Positions 1-9,174 of a stretch of DNA of 64,000 nucleotides are shown here, piece after piece (the stretch's first letter is position 1; each line of letters opens with the position of its first letter). A program made the position numbers and the translations under genes. The stretch spans positions 5,333,501 through 5,397,500 of the forward strand of contig NZ_CP050440.1 in assembly GCF_011769525.1 (NCBI RefSeq). The letters are read 5' to 3'. Source of the DNA: Tolypothrix sp. PCC 7910 (GTDB taxonomy: Bacteria; Cyanobacteriota; Cyanobacteriia; Cyanobacteriales; Nostocaceae). A model generated the notes under the pieces. That model ran no database searches. It was not told where the DNA came from and saw only the letters and a program-made list of their open reading frames with translations.

Positions 1-57
1 CAAGGTCATCTGGAAAATTCTTGGCTAATTGTTCTATTGCTGCACCTTGCAAATTCC
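1..57 (-). pseudogene. HEAT-repeat fragment severed by the IS
   Basis: Read on the minus strand this piece gives WNLQGAAIEQLAKNFPDDL. That continues the 34-residue repeat (WDVRRAAIEELAKNFKDDP) which is cut off at the other side of the IS after the residues QNDK. It is therefore the downstream part of the same gene, running off the left edge of the window. One substitution pattern (E to Q, KD to PD) distinguishes it from the neighbouring repeats. Confidence 0.75.
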
Positions 58-60
58 ATT

Positions 61-1209
61 AGACCCGTCCGAAAACTCGCAAGCCTATATTTACAAGGCT
101 TTGAGACCAGTCCTTGCAGATTCTGTTGCAATGGAACAATAAGTGTTTGATATAGTTACTGATAGTTTAGAGCAGAAAAATACATAATCTTGCCTAACGC
201 AAACACAATTTTTAATTGATACTAATTTATGGCGCTATTCGGTAATACGAAAGTGCCAATTCGCAGTCTTACTAGACCACAAACTAACAAAACTATTTCA
301 TTATAAACATCAGCATTTAATCTAAATCTTTGTGATGCCACTTGGAAAATTTTTACAATACGTATTAAATGCTCAACAAATATACGCTTACTTGATAGAG
401 CTTTATTTTCTTCTTTTTGTTGTTCATTTAATTGTTGTTTTCTTTTCTTCTTATGAGGGGTAGTAATATTATTCCCACCTTGATACGCTTTATCTCCCGT
501 AAATTCTTGTTTTTCATCAAATTTTGTTTGTTGCTCTCTAAATAATTTTATGTCTGCTGTTGGCCCTGGAGAGCCTACTGTAACATCAATAATATCTTTT
601 CCCTCTGGCAAGGAAACTATCTGGTTTTTTATAGTATGCTGTTTTTTCTTTCCCGAAAAGAACTTTTTCTGTTCTTCGTTGTCAGATGGTCTATCTATAG
701 GCTGTTCTACGCTATCAACTAGCAACTTAAAATTCGTTAATATTTCTTGTATAATGAGCAAATCTCCTTCTTTATTTTCTACTTGCTCTATTAAACTAGA
801 AGGGAGAATCTTACGTAATATTTTTCTCCAGTAATGAAAAGTATCATTAGATAAAGTTTTTGATATACCAAACATTATTCCTAAAACTTCAAATGTGGGT
901 ATTTGTCTCAGATAAAACAAGCACAAACATACTTGTTCTGGGATGGATAATAATTCTTTGCGTCCACCTCCACGACGATGTATTCTAACTTTCTTCTGTT
1001 CCAATTTGAGTTGTTCTTCTTCATGACTGTTTTTAGCATAGTTTACAAGGTCAGTAAATTGGTCATAACTAATCCCCAAAAGTTGCTTTGCTCTTCGTGG
1101 ATACTTTTGTATATAATCAAATATACTAATCATTTAATTAAATTTTGGTAGAGGGTCAATTTTACTTTCTACCATTTTTTTGTACCCAATTCATATTCCG
1201 GACGTGTCT
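61..1209 (-). mobile_element. IS5-like insertion sequence
   Basis: A complete-looking IS of about 1.15 kb. The left end starts AGACCCGTCCGA and the right end, read inward, starts AGACACGTCCGG. The first 16 bases of the two ends differ at only three positions, so they form imperfect terminal inverted repeats. A 3-bp direct repeat ATT lies just outside (58-60 and 1210-1212), which fits a target-site duplication. Removing the IS and one ATT restores the string CCATTTATCATTCTG, which also occurs intact at about 1311-1325 in the neighbouring repeat of the host gene, so the insertion boundaries are well supported. It carries one transposase gene on the minus strand. Family assignment rests on the transposase. 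Confidence 0.85.
222..1133 (-). CDS. DDE transposase (IS5 / DDE_Tnp_4-like)
   Basis: A 303-residue transposase filling the IS at 61-1209. The N-terminal third looks like the helix-turn-helix segment of this family (PEQVCLCLFYLRQIPTFEVLG followed by a SKTLSND region). The catalytic triad can be proposed as Asp in LLVDSVEQPIDRP (about residue 138), Asp in FTGDKAYQGG (about residue 214) and Glu in KRIFVEHLIRIVKIF (about residue 254), with the usual lysine/arginine-rich stretch before the last. The frame is open from ATG to stop with no frameshift, so the element may still be active. The length is normal for single-ORF IS5-like elements. The exact subgroup is not determined. Confidence 0.85.
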   Translation of the reverse strand: MISIFDYIQKYPRRAKQLLGISYDQFTDLVNYAKNSHEEEQLKLEQKKVRIHRRGGGRKELLSIPEQVCLCLFYLRQIPTFEVLGIMFGISKTLSNDTFHYWRKILRKILPSSLIEQVENKEGDLLIIQEILTNFKLLVDSVEQPIDRPSDNEEQKKFFSGKKKQHTIKNQIVSLPEGKDIIDVTVGSPGPTADIKLFREQQTKFDEKQEFTGDKAYQGGNNITTPHKKKRKQQLNEQQKEENKALSSKRIFVEHLIRIVKIFQVASQRFRLNADVYNEIVLLVCGLVRLRIGTFVLPNSAIN

Positions 1210-2890
1210 ATTTATCATTCTGGGTAGCGTAGTTTTTGAGGAAAGTTTTGGTGTCGGGGTCATCTTTAAAATTCTTGGCTAATTCTTCTATGGCTGCTCG
1301 TCGCACATCCCATTTATCATTCTGAGTAGCGTAGTCTTTGAGAATGGTTTTAGTGTCGGGTTCTTCTTTGAAATTCTTGACCAATTCTTCGATGGCTACT
1401 CGTCGTACATCGTAATTACTATCTTGGGTAGCACAGTCTTTGAGGAAGGTTTTAGTGTCAGGGTCATCTTTGAAATTCTTGGCTAATTCTTCGATGGCTA
1501 TACATCGCACATCGTAATTACTATCTTGGGTAGCACAGTCTTTGAGGAAGGTTTTGGTATCGGGGTCATCTTTGAAATTCTTGGCTAATTCTTCGATGGC
1601 TACATCTCGAACACCTGCACTATCATCCTGGGTAGCGTGGTTTTTGAGGATGGTTTTGGTGTCGGGGTCATCTTTGAAATTTTTGGCTAATTCTCTGATG
1701 GCTACATCTCGAACACCTGCACTATCATCCTGGGTAGCGTGGTTTTTGAGGATGGTTTTGGTGTCGGGGTCATCTTTGAAATTTTTGGCTAATTCTCTGA
1801 TGGCTACATCTCGAACACCTGCACTATCATCCTGGGTAGCGTGGTTTTTGAGGATGGTTTTGGTGTCGGGGTCATCTTTGAAATTTTTGGCTAATTCTCT
1901 GATGGCTACATCTCGAACACTTGCACTATCATTCTGAGTAACCCGGTCTTTAAGGATGGTTTTGGTGTCGGGGTCATCTTTGAAATTTTTGGCTAATTCT
2001 CTGATGGCTACACTTCGCACATACTCATGATTATCCAGGGTAGCGCAGTGTTTGAGGAAGGTTTTAGTATCGAGATGTTCTTGCCAAATAGTTGCAACTG
2101 CTTCAACTGCTTGAGTGCGAATCTCCTGAACTAGCTTAATTTCTTCATTAGCAAAAATTGGGTCGTAATAGTACCAGAGGTCATAGCTAGTTAAGGCTTT
2201 CAACTTATCCAGTAATTCATTCGCCGTTGACGCAATCACCGAGCGATTTCTCACCTCTGCAAAGCACTTAGCTGCGAAAAATAAATTGATAAACTTTTCT
2301 CTTTTACCATCTTGCACCATTAAATAATCAAGAATTTCTCCCACAAATTTTGGCTCAATCATTCTAGCAATTAGCCGCAATACCTCATGCCAAGTTTCAT
2401 CTTGCCAGTGTTTGCCAAAGACTTCAGTTGTTAAATATTCAATTGTAATACTGCGTTCCTTTTCAAACTTCCAGACATACTCCTCAGCACAGAAATATTC
2501 CAAAAATGTTCTATGCACAAAAGCATAGTAATCTGCACCCAAAAAACACAACATAAAGTTGCGAGTCCGCAGTTGATTAATCATCACTCGCGCAGCTTCT
2601 CTGGCTGGACTGACTTCTATAGTTTTGAGATAGTCAGTCAAAATCATAACTAAATCATCTTCTCTAATTAAATTACCTGCTAAACCTTTGTCGCCAGTTT
2701 GCATATAATAAGCAACCTGACGCAGCATCGCTTGCTTATCTTTATAATCTATAGTTTTAGGATCTAATCTTTTATCTTCTACCAAAGCGCGTTCTACATC
2801 CCATTGATGTAATAGTACCCGCGATGCTTGGTTATAAAGTTCGGCTCTATCTCTGGGTAATTCTTGATTACGATTGAGAATCGCCATCAT
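1208..2890 (-). pseudogene. NACHT/STAND protein, C-terminal part with HEAT-like repeats (interrupted)
   Basis: The 560 residues start inside the conserved end of a NACHT NTPase domain. In-frame sequence just upstream of the first ATG reads EGNPLLLTMMAILNRNQELP, the hallmark after the NACHT P-loop region, and FVHRTFLEYFCAEEY follows at about residues 125-139. From about residue 280 there are eight full copies and one partial copy of a 34-residue HEAT-like unit (consensus DPDTKTILK..ATQ....VRDVAIRELAKNFKD). The stop codon TAG (1208-1210) is supplied by the IS end, so the C-terminus is artificial. Family knowledge: such proteins are signal-transducing or defence-type STAND ATPases. Here the P-loop is absent, so ATPase function is probably lost. 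Confidence 0.8.
1214..2062 (-). repeat. Tandem 102-bp coding repeats (34-aa HEAT-like units)
   Basis: About eight in-register copies of a 102-bp unit lie head to tail. The period can be read directly: GATGGCTACATCTCG recurs at 1697 and 1799. The three central copies are nearly identical at the DNA level, while the outer ones have diverged. This suggests recent unit duplication or gene conversion in the middle of the array. Confidence 0.9.
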
Positions 2891-2912
2891 TGTTAATAAC
2901 AGAGGATTCCCC

Positions 2913-3224
2913 TCAAATCTGTTTGACAGATTTATGATTAATAAATTTCTTTAAAGGTTTGGTATATTGCTTAATTTGGTCTGTTTCTAAATCTGCGTCT
3001 TCTAATTCCTGCTGCATCAGTTGAAAAAACTCTTTCAAAGCTTTGCCAGCAGCAATTTCAATATCTTCTCGCTTAATTTTCTCTAATAGTTGTTTGGGAA
3101 TACCCTTTAATAAATCTTTCGCCCAGTCTTTAGCAGCATCTTTGGCTAAGTCTTCGAGAATGGGCTTAAAAGCAAATCCAACAGCCTGAGTGACTCCCCA
3201 AATAACTAACCAATCCACTATCAT
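2913..3224 (-). pseudogene. NACHT/STAND protein, N-terminal remnant
   Basis: The 103 residues begin MIVDWLVIWGVTQAVGFAF and continue with a Lys/Asp-rich amphipathic stretch (LEDLAKDAAKDWAKDLLKG). I recognise this as the usual N-terminus of cyanobacterial NACHT proteins. It ends 22 bases before the first ATG of the C-terminal remnant and is in a different frame from it. The roughly 300 residues carrying the Walker A and B motifs that should lie between are missing. The simplest reading is an internal deletion plus frame change in one ancestral gene. A genuine small stand-alone protein is less likely. Confidence 0.65.
2915..2933. repeat. 8-bp perfect inverted repeat at the NACHT deletion junction
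   Basis: AAATCTGT-TTG-ACAGATTT forms a perfect hairpin with a 3-nt loop. It sits at the junction between the N-terminal NACHT remnant and the in-frame continuation of the C-terminal remnant. Confidence 0.7.
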
Positions 3225-3379
3225 ACTCGTGCCTGCTAAAGCTACTGATTACGAGTATATACACCAGCATCAGCAATTTCTCCCAATATTTAAAAAATCA
3301 CACAGAGAAAGCGATCGCAATGAAATCACAATTACGATGATGCGCTAAGAATACATCTAATTATCAATTGCGAATTGCT

Positions 3380-5125
3380 TTAAGATTTCTCGCGCCGATG
3401 ATTGGCAGCTTGCAATAATAGAGATTCGGCAAAAGCGATCGCATCTGTGGCTGATTTTCCGCCAGCTAATTGCGCTAGTTCATCCCGGCGCGTAGTTAAA
3501 TTATCCAAAGCAGTGACGCGCACGACGGTACGCTGCTCGCTGCTGCCATTGTTCTCTTTTTTACCCTTGCTTTGATTGATAATTTGCTTATCTACCCGGA
3601 AATGCCTATCTGCCATTGCTGCTACTAGAGGTTGGTGAGTAACACACAATACCTGTGAACGTTGGCTGAGTTGGTGTAATTTCTCTGCGATCGCTTGGGC
3701 GACTCTCCCGGAAACACCTACATCTATTTCATCAAATACCATTGTCCCGGCTGCATCAGCTTGGGAAACGCAAGCTTTCAGGGCTAGTAAAAAGCGGCTC
3801 ATTTCCCCACCAGAGGCAATTTCTGTTAAAGGTTGTATTGGTTCTCCGGGGTTGGGACTAAACATAAATGTAATTTTGTCCGCACCTGTAGCGGTGGGCG
3901 CAGTGGGCGCAATCTCCACTTTAAACTGCACCTTTTCCATTGCTAGGGGTTTGAGTTCCGCGATTAATCTCGACTCTAATTTATTAGCGGCTGTACGCCG
4001 CAATTGCGTTAACTGGTTACAAGCTTGAGTTAGCTTTGCTAAAGTTGCTTGTTCTTGCTGTTCTAAGGTTTCAATTGATTGTTCGCTGTCGTTGAGTTCG
4101 GCTAATTCACCTTGGATTTTTTGGTAGTAGGCGATCGCTTCTTGCAGTGTGGGGCCATATTTGCGGCAAATCTGCTTTAATTCCCGAATGCGTTCTTCTA
4201 CTTCTTCTAAACGCTGGGGATCTGCTTCTAAATCTTCGCCATAGGCATTAATTTGCCTCCCTACTTCCATTAATGTAGCTTGAGCATCTCGCACCAAATC
4301 TAACAGTGGTTGTAGTTGGCTATCATATTCCACCATGTCGTTTAAGGTGGCTTCGCTATCGCCTAATAAATCTGCGGCGGCGGGAGTTTCGTTGTCGTTT
4401 TGATACAAAGCCTGATAGACCTTGTAACTCATTTGTTGTAAATCTACGACATGATTGAGGCGTTCGCGTTCTTGTTGTAGCTGTTCGAGTTCGTTGGGAT
4501 CGTTGAGGTTGACTGCGCCTAATTCCTGCACTTGATAGGTAAGCAAATCTAGTTGCTGCAACCTTTCCCGTTCTGATGTCCGGCGTTTTTCTAGGGCTAA
4601 ATGTGCTGTTTGGTACAAGTTAAACAAATTGGCGATCGCTTGACGCTGCTGCATTAAAGAGTCGCCACCATGTAAATCTAACCAATCACGGACTTGGGCA
4701 GATTGTCCCACTTGTACAGTTTGACCTTGGGCAGTAATTTCCACAAGGCGATCGCGCAGCCCCACCATCATTTGCCGATTTACCAACACGCCATTTACCC
4801 GCGATCTACTGCGGACATTGCTAGCAGTGGCAGCGATTTCTCGACTAATGACTACAGAATTTTCATCTATGGAATCAATTTCTTGCTCGCTTAACCAAGC
4901 AGCTAAGGAAGCGTTAGATTTAAAAGTAGCTTCTACCATTGCCCGATTGGTGCCAGTGCGAATTACTCGACTAGATACCTTACCGCCTAAAGCTGCATCA
5001 ATAGCATCCAAGATAATCGATTTTCCTGCGCCAGTTTCACCTGTTAATACATTCAAGCCAGCGCCAAATTCTAGTTCGAGTTGGTCAATTAGGGCAAAGT
5101 TTTCAATTCGCAGGCTAAGCAACAT
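3380..5125 (-). CDS. recN: DNA repair protein RecN
   Basis: An SMC-like ATPase of 581 residues that acts in double-strand-break repair. Residues 1-40 hold the N-terminal ABC half with Walker A GETGAGKSIILDAI. The middle (about 150-380) is Gln/Glu/Leu-rich and coiled-coil-like. The C-terminal half has the signature ASGGEMSRFLLALK and Walker B TMVFDEIDVGVSG, followed by the H-loop VTHQPLVAAMADRH. The ATG at 5125 (MLLSLRIENFALID) is chosen over an in-frame ATG 14 codons upstream because RecN family members start at this conserved beta strand. The length is normal. The gene stands alone, with the toxin-antitoxin pair upstream on the same strand. Confidence 0.95.
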   Translation of the reverse strand: MLLSLRIENFALIDQLELEFGAGLNVLTGETGAGKSIILDAIDAALGGKVSSRVIRTGTNRAMVEATFKSNASLAAWLSEQEIDSIDENSVVISREIAATASNVRSRSRVNGVLVNRQMMVGLRDRLVEITAQGQTVQVGQSAQVRDWLDLHGGDSLMQQRQAIANLFNLYQTAHLALEKRRTSERERLQQLDLLTYQVQELGAVNLNDPNELEQLQQERERLNHVVDLQQMSYKVYQALYQNDNETPAAADLLGDSEATLNDMVEYDSQLQPLLDLVRDAQATLMEVGRQINAYGEDLEADPQRLEEVEERIRELKQICRKYGPTLQEAIAYYQKIQGELAELNDSEQSIETLEQQEQATLAKLTQACNQLTQLRRTAANKLESRLIAELKPLAMEKVQFKVEIAPTAPTATGADKITFMFSPNPGEPIQPLTEIASGGEMSRFLLALKACVSQADAAGTMVFDEIDVGVSGRVAQAIAEKLHQLSQRSQVLCVTHQPLVAAMADRHFRVDKQIINQSKGKKENNGSSEQRTVVRVTALDNLTTRRDELAQLAGGKSATDAIAFAESLLLQAANHRREKS

Positions 5126-5275
5126 CAAGCCAAATTCTCCATGTAGGCAGATGCCGAATACTTCCAACTTTATAGGATTCTAGGCATGAGCTACTACTAT
5201 AGAAGTAGCAGACCCATATAAGTGTAGCAAACCTATTAATGTGACGTGACAGAATCTAAGTAAAGCTTATAGAGT

Positions 5276-5719
5276 TTACAACCAAGATTCAATAGACAAG
5301 CTTTTCACTTGTTGAATTCTCTGAAAATCACTATCAGCTGAGACAACAGTCAGTTCATGTTGTAGGGATATAGCAGCAATCCAGAGGTCATTTTCATCGA
5401 AACCTAAGTCTGTCACTTGAGTTTTTCTCCGTTTGCTTTTTTCTTTAGGGCCAAATTGTCTCATCAAAGCTGCTTTGAGTTGACCATAAATATTAGCGGT
5501 TTCTTCTGTAATACCATATACACGTATATCTGCTATAAATTCTGTCAAATAAGCTAGATTTGTTTCCCTCTGCCGAGAATTTTCCATCATGTATGCCAGT
5601 TCACCCTGCACAATGACGCAGGTAGCGATATTGGATTCTCCCACCTCAGTTATTCGTCGAATGACCTTTGGCTCGCCCAAGATAATCGCACTACAATGAT
5701 TTGTATCAAGTAGGTACAT
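5276..5719 (-). CDS. PIN-domain toxin (VapC-like)
   Basis: A 147-residue PIN-domain protein. The acidic metal-binding residues of PIN RNases are present: Asp5 in LLDTNHCS, Glu40 in VQGELAYM, Asp111 in ENDLWIAA and Asp129/Asp131 in VSADSDF. PIN toxins of type II systems cleave RNA such as tRNA; that role is inferred from the family. Its ATG overlaps the stop codon of the upstream antitoxin gene by one base (TAATG), so the two are translationally coupled. A Lys/Arg-rich insert (KEKSKRRKT, residues 92-100) precedes the last acidic motif. Confidence 0.85.
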   Translation of the reverse strand: MYLLDTNHCSAIILGEPKVIRRITEVGESNIATCVIVQGELAYMMENSRQRETNLAYLTEFIADIRVYGITEETANIYGQLKAALMRQFGPKEKSKRRKTQVTDLGFDENDLWIAAISLQHELTVVSADSDFQRIQQVKSLSIESWL

Positions 5720-6045
5720 TACTCAAAAGGATTTAAGTCATAATCGAACTTGGCTTTGCCACGAGTGGCGTAAACAGATTGAAGACACTCATCAAAGTCA
5801 TCCCCTGACCAAGTTCCTGCGTGTCTGAGAATAGAACGTCCCGAAGCAGGTCGATATGCTATTTGAGGGCTATTGCTTGGCTGGGTATCAGAATCTGTGG
5901 TTTCTACTATCTGATGTGGCTGTTCTTGAGCTTTTTTCACAGATTCTTGCTTCAGTTTCAAAAAACGTAGAAAATCCAGAGTTTCTTCTAGCAGGGACTC
6001 AGGAGAGGATTCAATTTCTTGGATGAGGATATCCTTAATAGTCAT
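5719..6045 (-). CDS. Antitoxin partner of the PIN toxin (DUF2281/VapB-like)
   Basis: A 108-residue acidic protein immediately upstream of the PIN toxin. The N-terminus (ESLLEETLDFLRFLK, residues 16-30) resembles the helix found in DUF2281-type antitoxins. The middle is Gln/Ser/Thr-rich and likely disordered. The C-terminus (GRSILRHAGTWSGDDFDEC, about residues 68-86) is the type of segment that docks on the toxin. No clear DNA-binding fold can be named from sequence alone. The order antitoxin-toxin and the TAATG overlap support a type II toxin-antitoxin operon. Confidence 0.75.
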   Translation of the reverse strand: MTIKDILIQEIESSPESLLEETLDFLRFLKLKQESVKKAQEQPHQIVETTDSDTQPSNSPQIAYRPASGRSILRHAGTWSGDDFDECLQSVYATRGKAKFDYDLNPFE

Positions 6046-6363
6046 AAAAATATTATTTATGTGTGAGTCAACCAGGAATAGCTTTACCTGGGATGATCAC
6101 AAGTTTAACTTCTGCTGTTGCGTCCAACTGATTCAATAGCTGAAATTCTCTTTTGAGGATGAGGTTAAACAACAATTTTTCTTTCAATATATAGAATATA
6201 GAGATGTCAGCAAATCTCGTGGTTTGCTATTATCACAATCCAATTTTTAGGGATTGAGGCAACTGGAACAAGAAAACTACTTGTTTTAACTAAATCGGAG
6301 TGCTGGAAACAAAACATATTGTTACAATACTTAACAGAATCAATTCGACCGGTGCCATTCTTC

Positions 6364-8433
6364 ATGATTGCGAAAACACTTCCCCCAACTTCCCGACCGA
6401 TCGAGGAGGACAATCGCGGTAGCAACAACCGCCGCGATGAGGTATACGTTGCTGAAGTTGTGTCCGAAAATGACACACAAGGCTTGGTTGTTAAATCGCC
6501 GAGACTGATAGCCGCTCAACAACAGAGAGCATTGAGGGCACCAATTGACACTGAGATGACACTTTACGATCCAGTGGAGATTGCAGCGCATTATCAACAA
6601 AGACCTCTAGAAGTTTTCGGGCGGATTCTTGCTGTCTTATGGCCGACACTCTCCTTTGCTTTGGGGTTGTGGTGGGATAGCAAACGGGGAATTGTGGTGA
6701 AAAATGACCGCCGTCGCGCCGCGCAACTCAGAGAATTATTAACTAGACTAGGGCCTGCTTATATCAAAATTGGTCAGGCTTTGTCTACAAGACCAGATTT
6801 GGTTCCCCCCGCATTTTTAGAAGAACTCACCAAACTACAAGACCAATTACCACCTTTTCCTAACGAGATTGCTTATCAGTTTATTGAAGAAGAACTCGGC
6901 GCACCGCCAGCAGAAATATATAGTGAACTCTCACCACAACCAATTGCGGCGGCTTCTTTGGGGCAAGTTTATAAAGGTAAGCTGAAAACTGGTGAGGAAG
7001 TAGCAGTTAAAGTCCAACGTCCCGACTTAAAAGAAAAAATTACCATTGACTTATATATTTTACGTCGCATAGCAGGGTGGGCAAAGAAAAGCTTTAAACG
7101 AGTGCGGAGCGATTTAGTCGGAATTCTGGATGAATTAGGTGATCGCATTTTTGAAGAAATGGACTATATACACGAAGGAGAAAATGCCGAGCGTTTTTTC
7201 CAGTTATATGGTCACATGAAAGACATATACGTACCGAAAATTTACTGGGAATATACCAATCGTCGCGTGTTGACGATGGAGTGGATTAACGGCATTAAAT
7301 TAACCCAAACGCCAGAAATTAAAGCTAAAGGTATAGATGCGCGTTATTTAATTGAAGTTGGTGTCCAGTGTTCCCTGCGTCAGCTGCTAGAACATGGATT
7401 TTTCCACGCTGACCCCCACCCTGGGAATTTATTAGCCACACTGGATGGTAAATTAGCTTATCTCGACTTCGGCATGATGAGCGAGATTCAACCGCCCCAG
7501 CGTTATGGTTTAATTGAGGCGATCGTCCACGTTGTGAACCGTGACTTTGACGGTTTAGCTAAAGACTACGTCAAGCTAGATTTCTTATCCCCAGAAACCG
7601 ACTTAACACCAATTATTCCAGCCTTTGCCAAAGTTTTTGCAGAAGCGCAAGGTGCAAGTGTTGCAGAGTTAAATATTAAAAGCATCACCGATGAACTATC
7701 GGCTTTGATGTATGAATATCCCTTCCGCGTACCGCCCTACTACGCTTTAATTATTCGCTCTTTGGTAACACTCGAAGGGATTGCAATCTATATAGATCCC
7801 AACTTTAAAGTTTTGAGTGAAGCTTATCCTTACGTAGCCAAACGCTTGTTAACCGATCCTGCACCAGCACTCAGAGCATCTCTGCAAGATTTACTTTTTA
7901 AAGAAGGTAGATTTCGTTGGAATCGCTTAGAAAACTTATTAAAAAATGCACGAGGTAATGAAGACTACGATTTAAATTTGGTAGTCACTCAAGGGCTGGA
8001 TTTTCTCACTTCTGAACGTGGCGGTTTTATTCGCGATAAATTGGTAGATGAGTTTATTAATAGCATCAATGCTTTAAGTAAAAATGTCCTGCATAACTTC
8101 ACCTATTTACTGCGCGAACAAGTAGGAATTACAGCAATTAACGAAACTCCAGCCGCGACATCTGAGCAACAACAAACCTTAGAGCATATCAAACGAATTT
8201 TAGGTATTCTTCGAGATACCCGTGGCTTTGATCCATTGCAGATTGCTCCTCAACTTGCTCAATTAATAGTAAATCCTGGAGTACAGCGTTTAGGTCAACA
8301 AATTACTAATCGTTTGCTGCAAAAGGCTTTAACTAAGTTAATTCGTGATTTGTTAGCGACGGAAGAAGTTAATCAGACTCCAGATAGTAATTTACGCCAA
8401 TCTGAGAGATTATCTTTACCTGCACGAGTGTAA
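6364..8433 (+). CDS. ABC1/UbiB (AarF)-family atypical kinase
   Basis: About 689 residues. The ABC1 signature KxGQ is seen in YIKIGQALSTRPDLVPP, followed by the Ala-rich nucleotide loop AAASLGQVYKGKL, the VAIK-like lysine in VAVKVQRPDL and the catalytic-loop/DFG-like region HADPHPGNLL...YLDFGMMSE. Family members act in quinone/isoprenoid lipid homeostasis; cyanobacteria and plastids carry several copies. The C-terminal 150 residues are specific to the long cyanobacterial form. The ATG at 6364 is preferred, but an in-frame TTG at 6319 would add 15 residues. A strong terminator follows. The gene is monocistronic. Confidence 0.9.
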   Translation: MIAKTLPPTSRPIEEDNRGSNNRRDEVYVAEVVSENDTQGLVVKSPRLIAAQQQRALRAPIDTEMTLYDPVEIAAHYQQRPLEVFGRILAVLWPTLSFALGLWWDSKRGIVVKNDRRRAAQLRELLTRLGPAYIKIGQALSTRPDLVPPAFLEELTKLQDQLPPFPNEIAYQFIEEELGAPPAEIYSELSPQPIAAASLGQVYKGKLKTGEEVAVKVQRPDLKEKITIDLYILRRIAGWAKKSFKRVRSDLVGILDELGDRIFEEMDYIHEGENAERFFQLYGHMKDIYVPKIYWEYTNRRVLTMEWINGIKLTQTPEIKAKGIDARYLIEVGVQCSLRQLLEHGFFHADPHPGNLLATLDGKLAYLDFGMMSEIQPPQRYGLIEAIVHVVNRDFDGLAKDYVKLDFLSPETDLTPIIPAFAKVFAEAQGASVAELNIKSITDELSALMYEYPFRVPPYYALIIRSLVTLEGIAIYIDPNFKVLSEAYPYVAKRLLTDPAPALRASLQDLLFKEGRFRWNRLENLLKNARGNEDYDLNLVVTQGLDFLTSERGGFIRDKLVDEFINSINALSKNVLHNFTYLLREQVGITAINETPAATSEQQQTLEHIKRILGILRDTRGFDPLQIAPQLAQLIVNPGVQRLGQQITNRLLQKALTKLIRDLLATEEVNQTPDSNLRQSERLSLPARV

Positions 8434-8453
8434 AACTTTTTGTTTTTTGGAAT

Positions 8454-8500
8454 AACCCTTGCTTTTCATATTTTTGATGGAAGCGAGGGTTTTCTTTTTT
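8454..8500 (+). terminator. Rho-independent terminator after the ABC1 kinase gene
   Basis: AACCCTTGCTT (8454-8464) pairs with AAGCGAGGGTT (8481-8491), with one G-U pair, and is followed by TTCTTTTTT. It lies 20 bases after the stop of the kinase gene. Confidence 0.8.
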
Positions 8501-8577
8501 AGAAATTAGGTATTAATTACTTTATCCGCAGCAATAGTTAAGATTTCATCCATCCAAGCATTTATATTTTCATATAT

Positions 8578-9153
8578 TTACCAAATACCTTTCAGATTCA
8601 GCACAAATCCAGGTAGTATATCTTCTCCTAATAAACTAGCAGGAGATTGCAGTATTTCAACATCTTGCTTGTGGCGATAAATTTCTACTCGTTTAGTTTC
8701 TAAATCAATTAACCACCCCAATCTAGAACCGTTATCTAGATACTCTTGCATTTTTTTCTGTAGCCTTTGCCAAGAATCACTATCAGAACGTAATTCCACC
8801 ACAAAATCAGGACATACTAGAGCAAATCTCTCTTTTTGCTTCTGAGTAAGATTATCCCATTTATCGCGCCTTAACCAAGATGCATTAGGAGAACGAACTG
8901 CTCCATTTGGTAAAGTAAAACCAGTAGAAGAACTAAAAGCAACACCTAATGATTCATCACGATTCCACAACCCAAGTTGAGCAGTAATATTAGCATTGCA
9001 GTTACTAGTTAATCCGCCTACAAGAGGCATTAGTAGCAATGTTCCATCTGCATTACGCTCAAATCTGATGAGTTCGTTTATTTGGCAAAGCTGAAAAAAT
9101 TGCTCATCTGTAAGCAGAATCACTGGGTTGAGATTGAGAGTTATACCATCCAT
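8578..9153 (-). CDS. Uma2-family (DUF820) putative restriction endonuclease
   Basis: A 191-residue protein of the Uma2/DUF820 family, which is strongly expanded in cyanobacteria and predicted to have a PD-(D/E)XK nuclease fold. Family landmarks are the N-terminal LTDEQFFQLC, the Ser/Gly-rich SSSTGFTLPNG, RSPNASWLRRDKW, and the catalytic strand VCPDFVVELRSDSDS. The KMQEYLDNGSRLGWLIDLE helix and strand follow at about residues 134-152. The biological substrate is unknown. The gene is the first of a row of small accessory genes on the minus strand. Confidence 0.85.
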   Translation of the reverse strand: MDGITLNLNPVILLTDEQFFQLCQINELIRFERNADGTLLLMPLVGGLTSNCNANITAQLGLWNRDESLGVAFSSSTGFTLPNGAVRSPNASWLRRDKWDNLTQKQKERFALVCPDFVVELRSDSDSWQRLQKKMQEYLDNGSRLGWLIDLETKRVEIYRHKQDVEILQSPASLLGEDILPGFVLNLKGIW

Positions 9154-9174
9154 ACTCTGATAACAGGATATTAA

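Noticed and set aside
550-834. 94-codon frame on the plus strand
   Set aside because: Antisense of the transposase, with no start context or similarity.
1542-1937. 131-codon frame on the plus strand with repeated sequence
   Set aside because: It is the antisense shadow of the 102-bp HEAT repeats; the repeats carry family similarity only on the minus strand.
6068-6223. Minus-strand open stretch ending AEVKLVIIPGKAIPG
   Set aside because: Coding-like composition but no ATG and only about 50 codons; could be a gene remnant, but no family is recognised.
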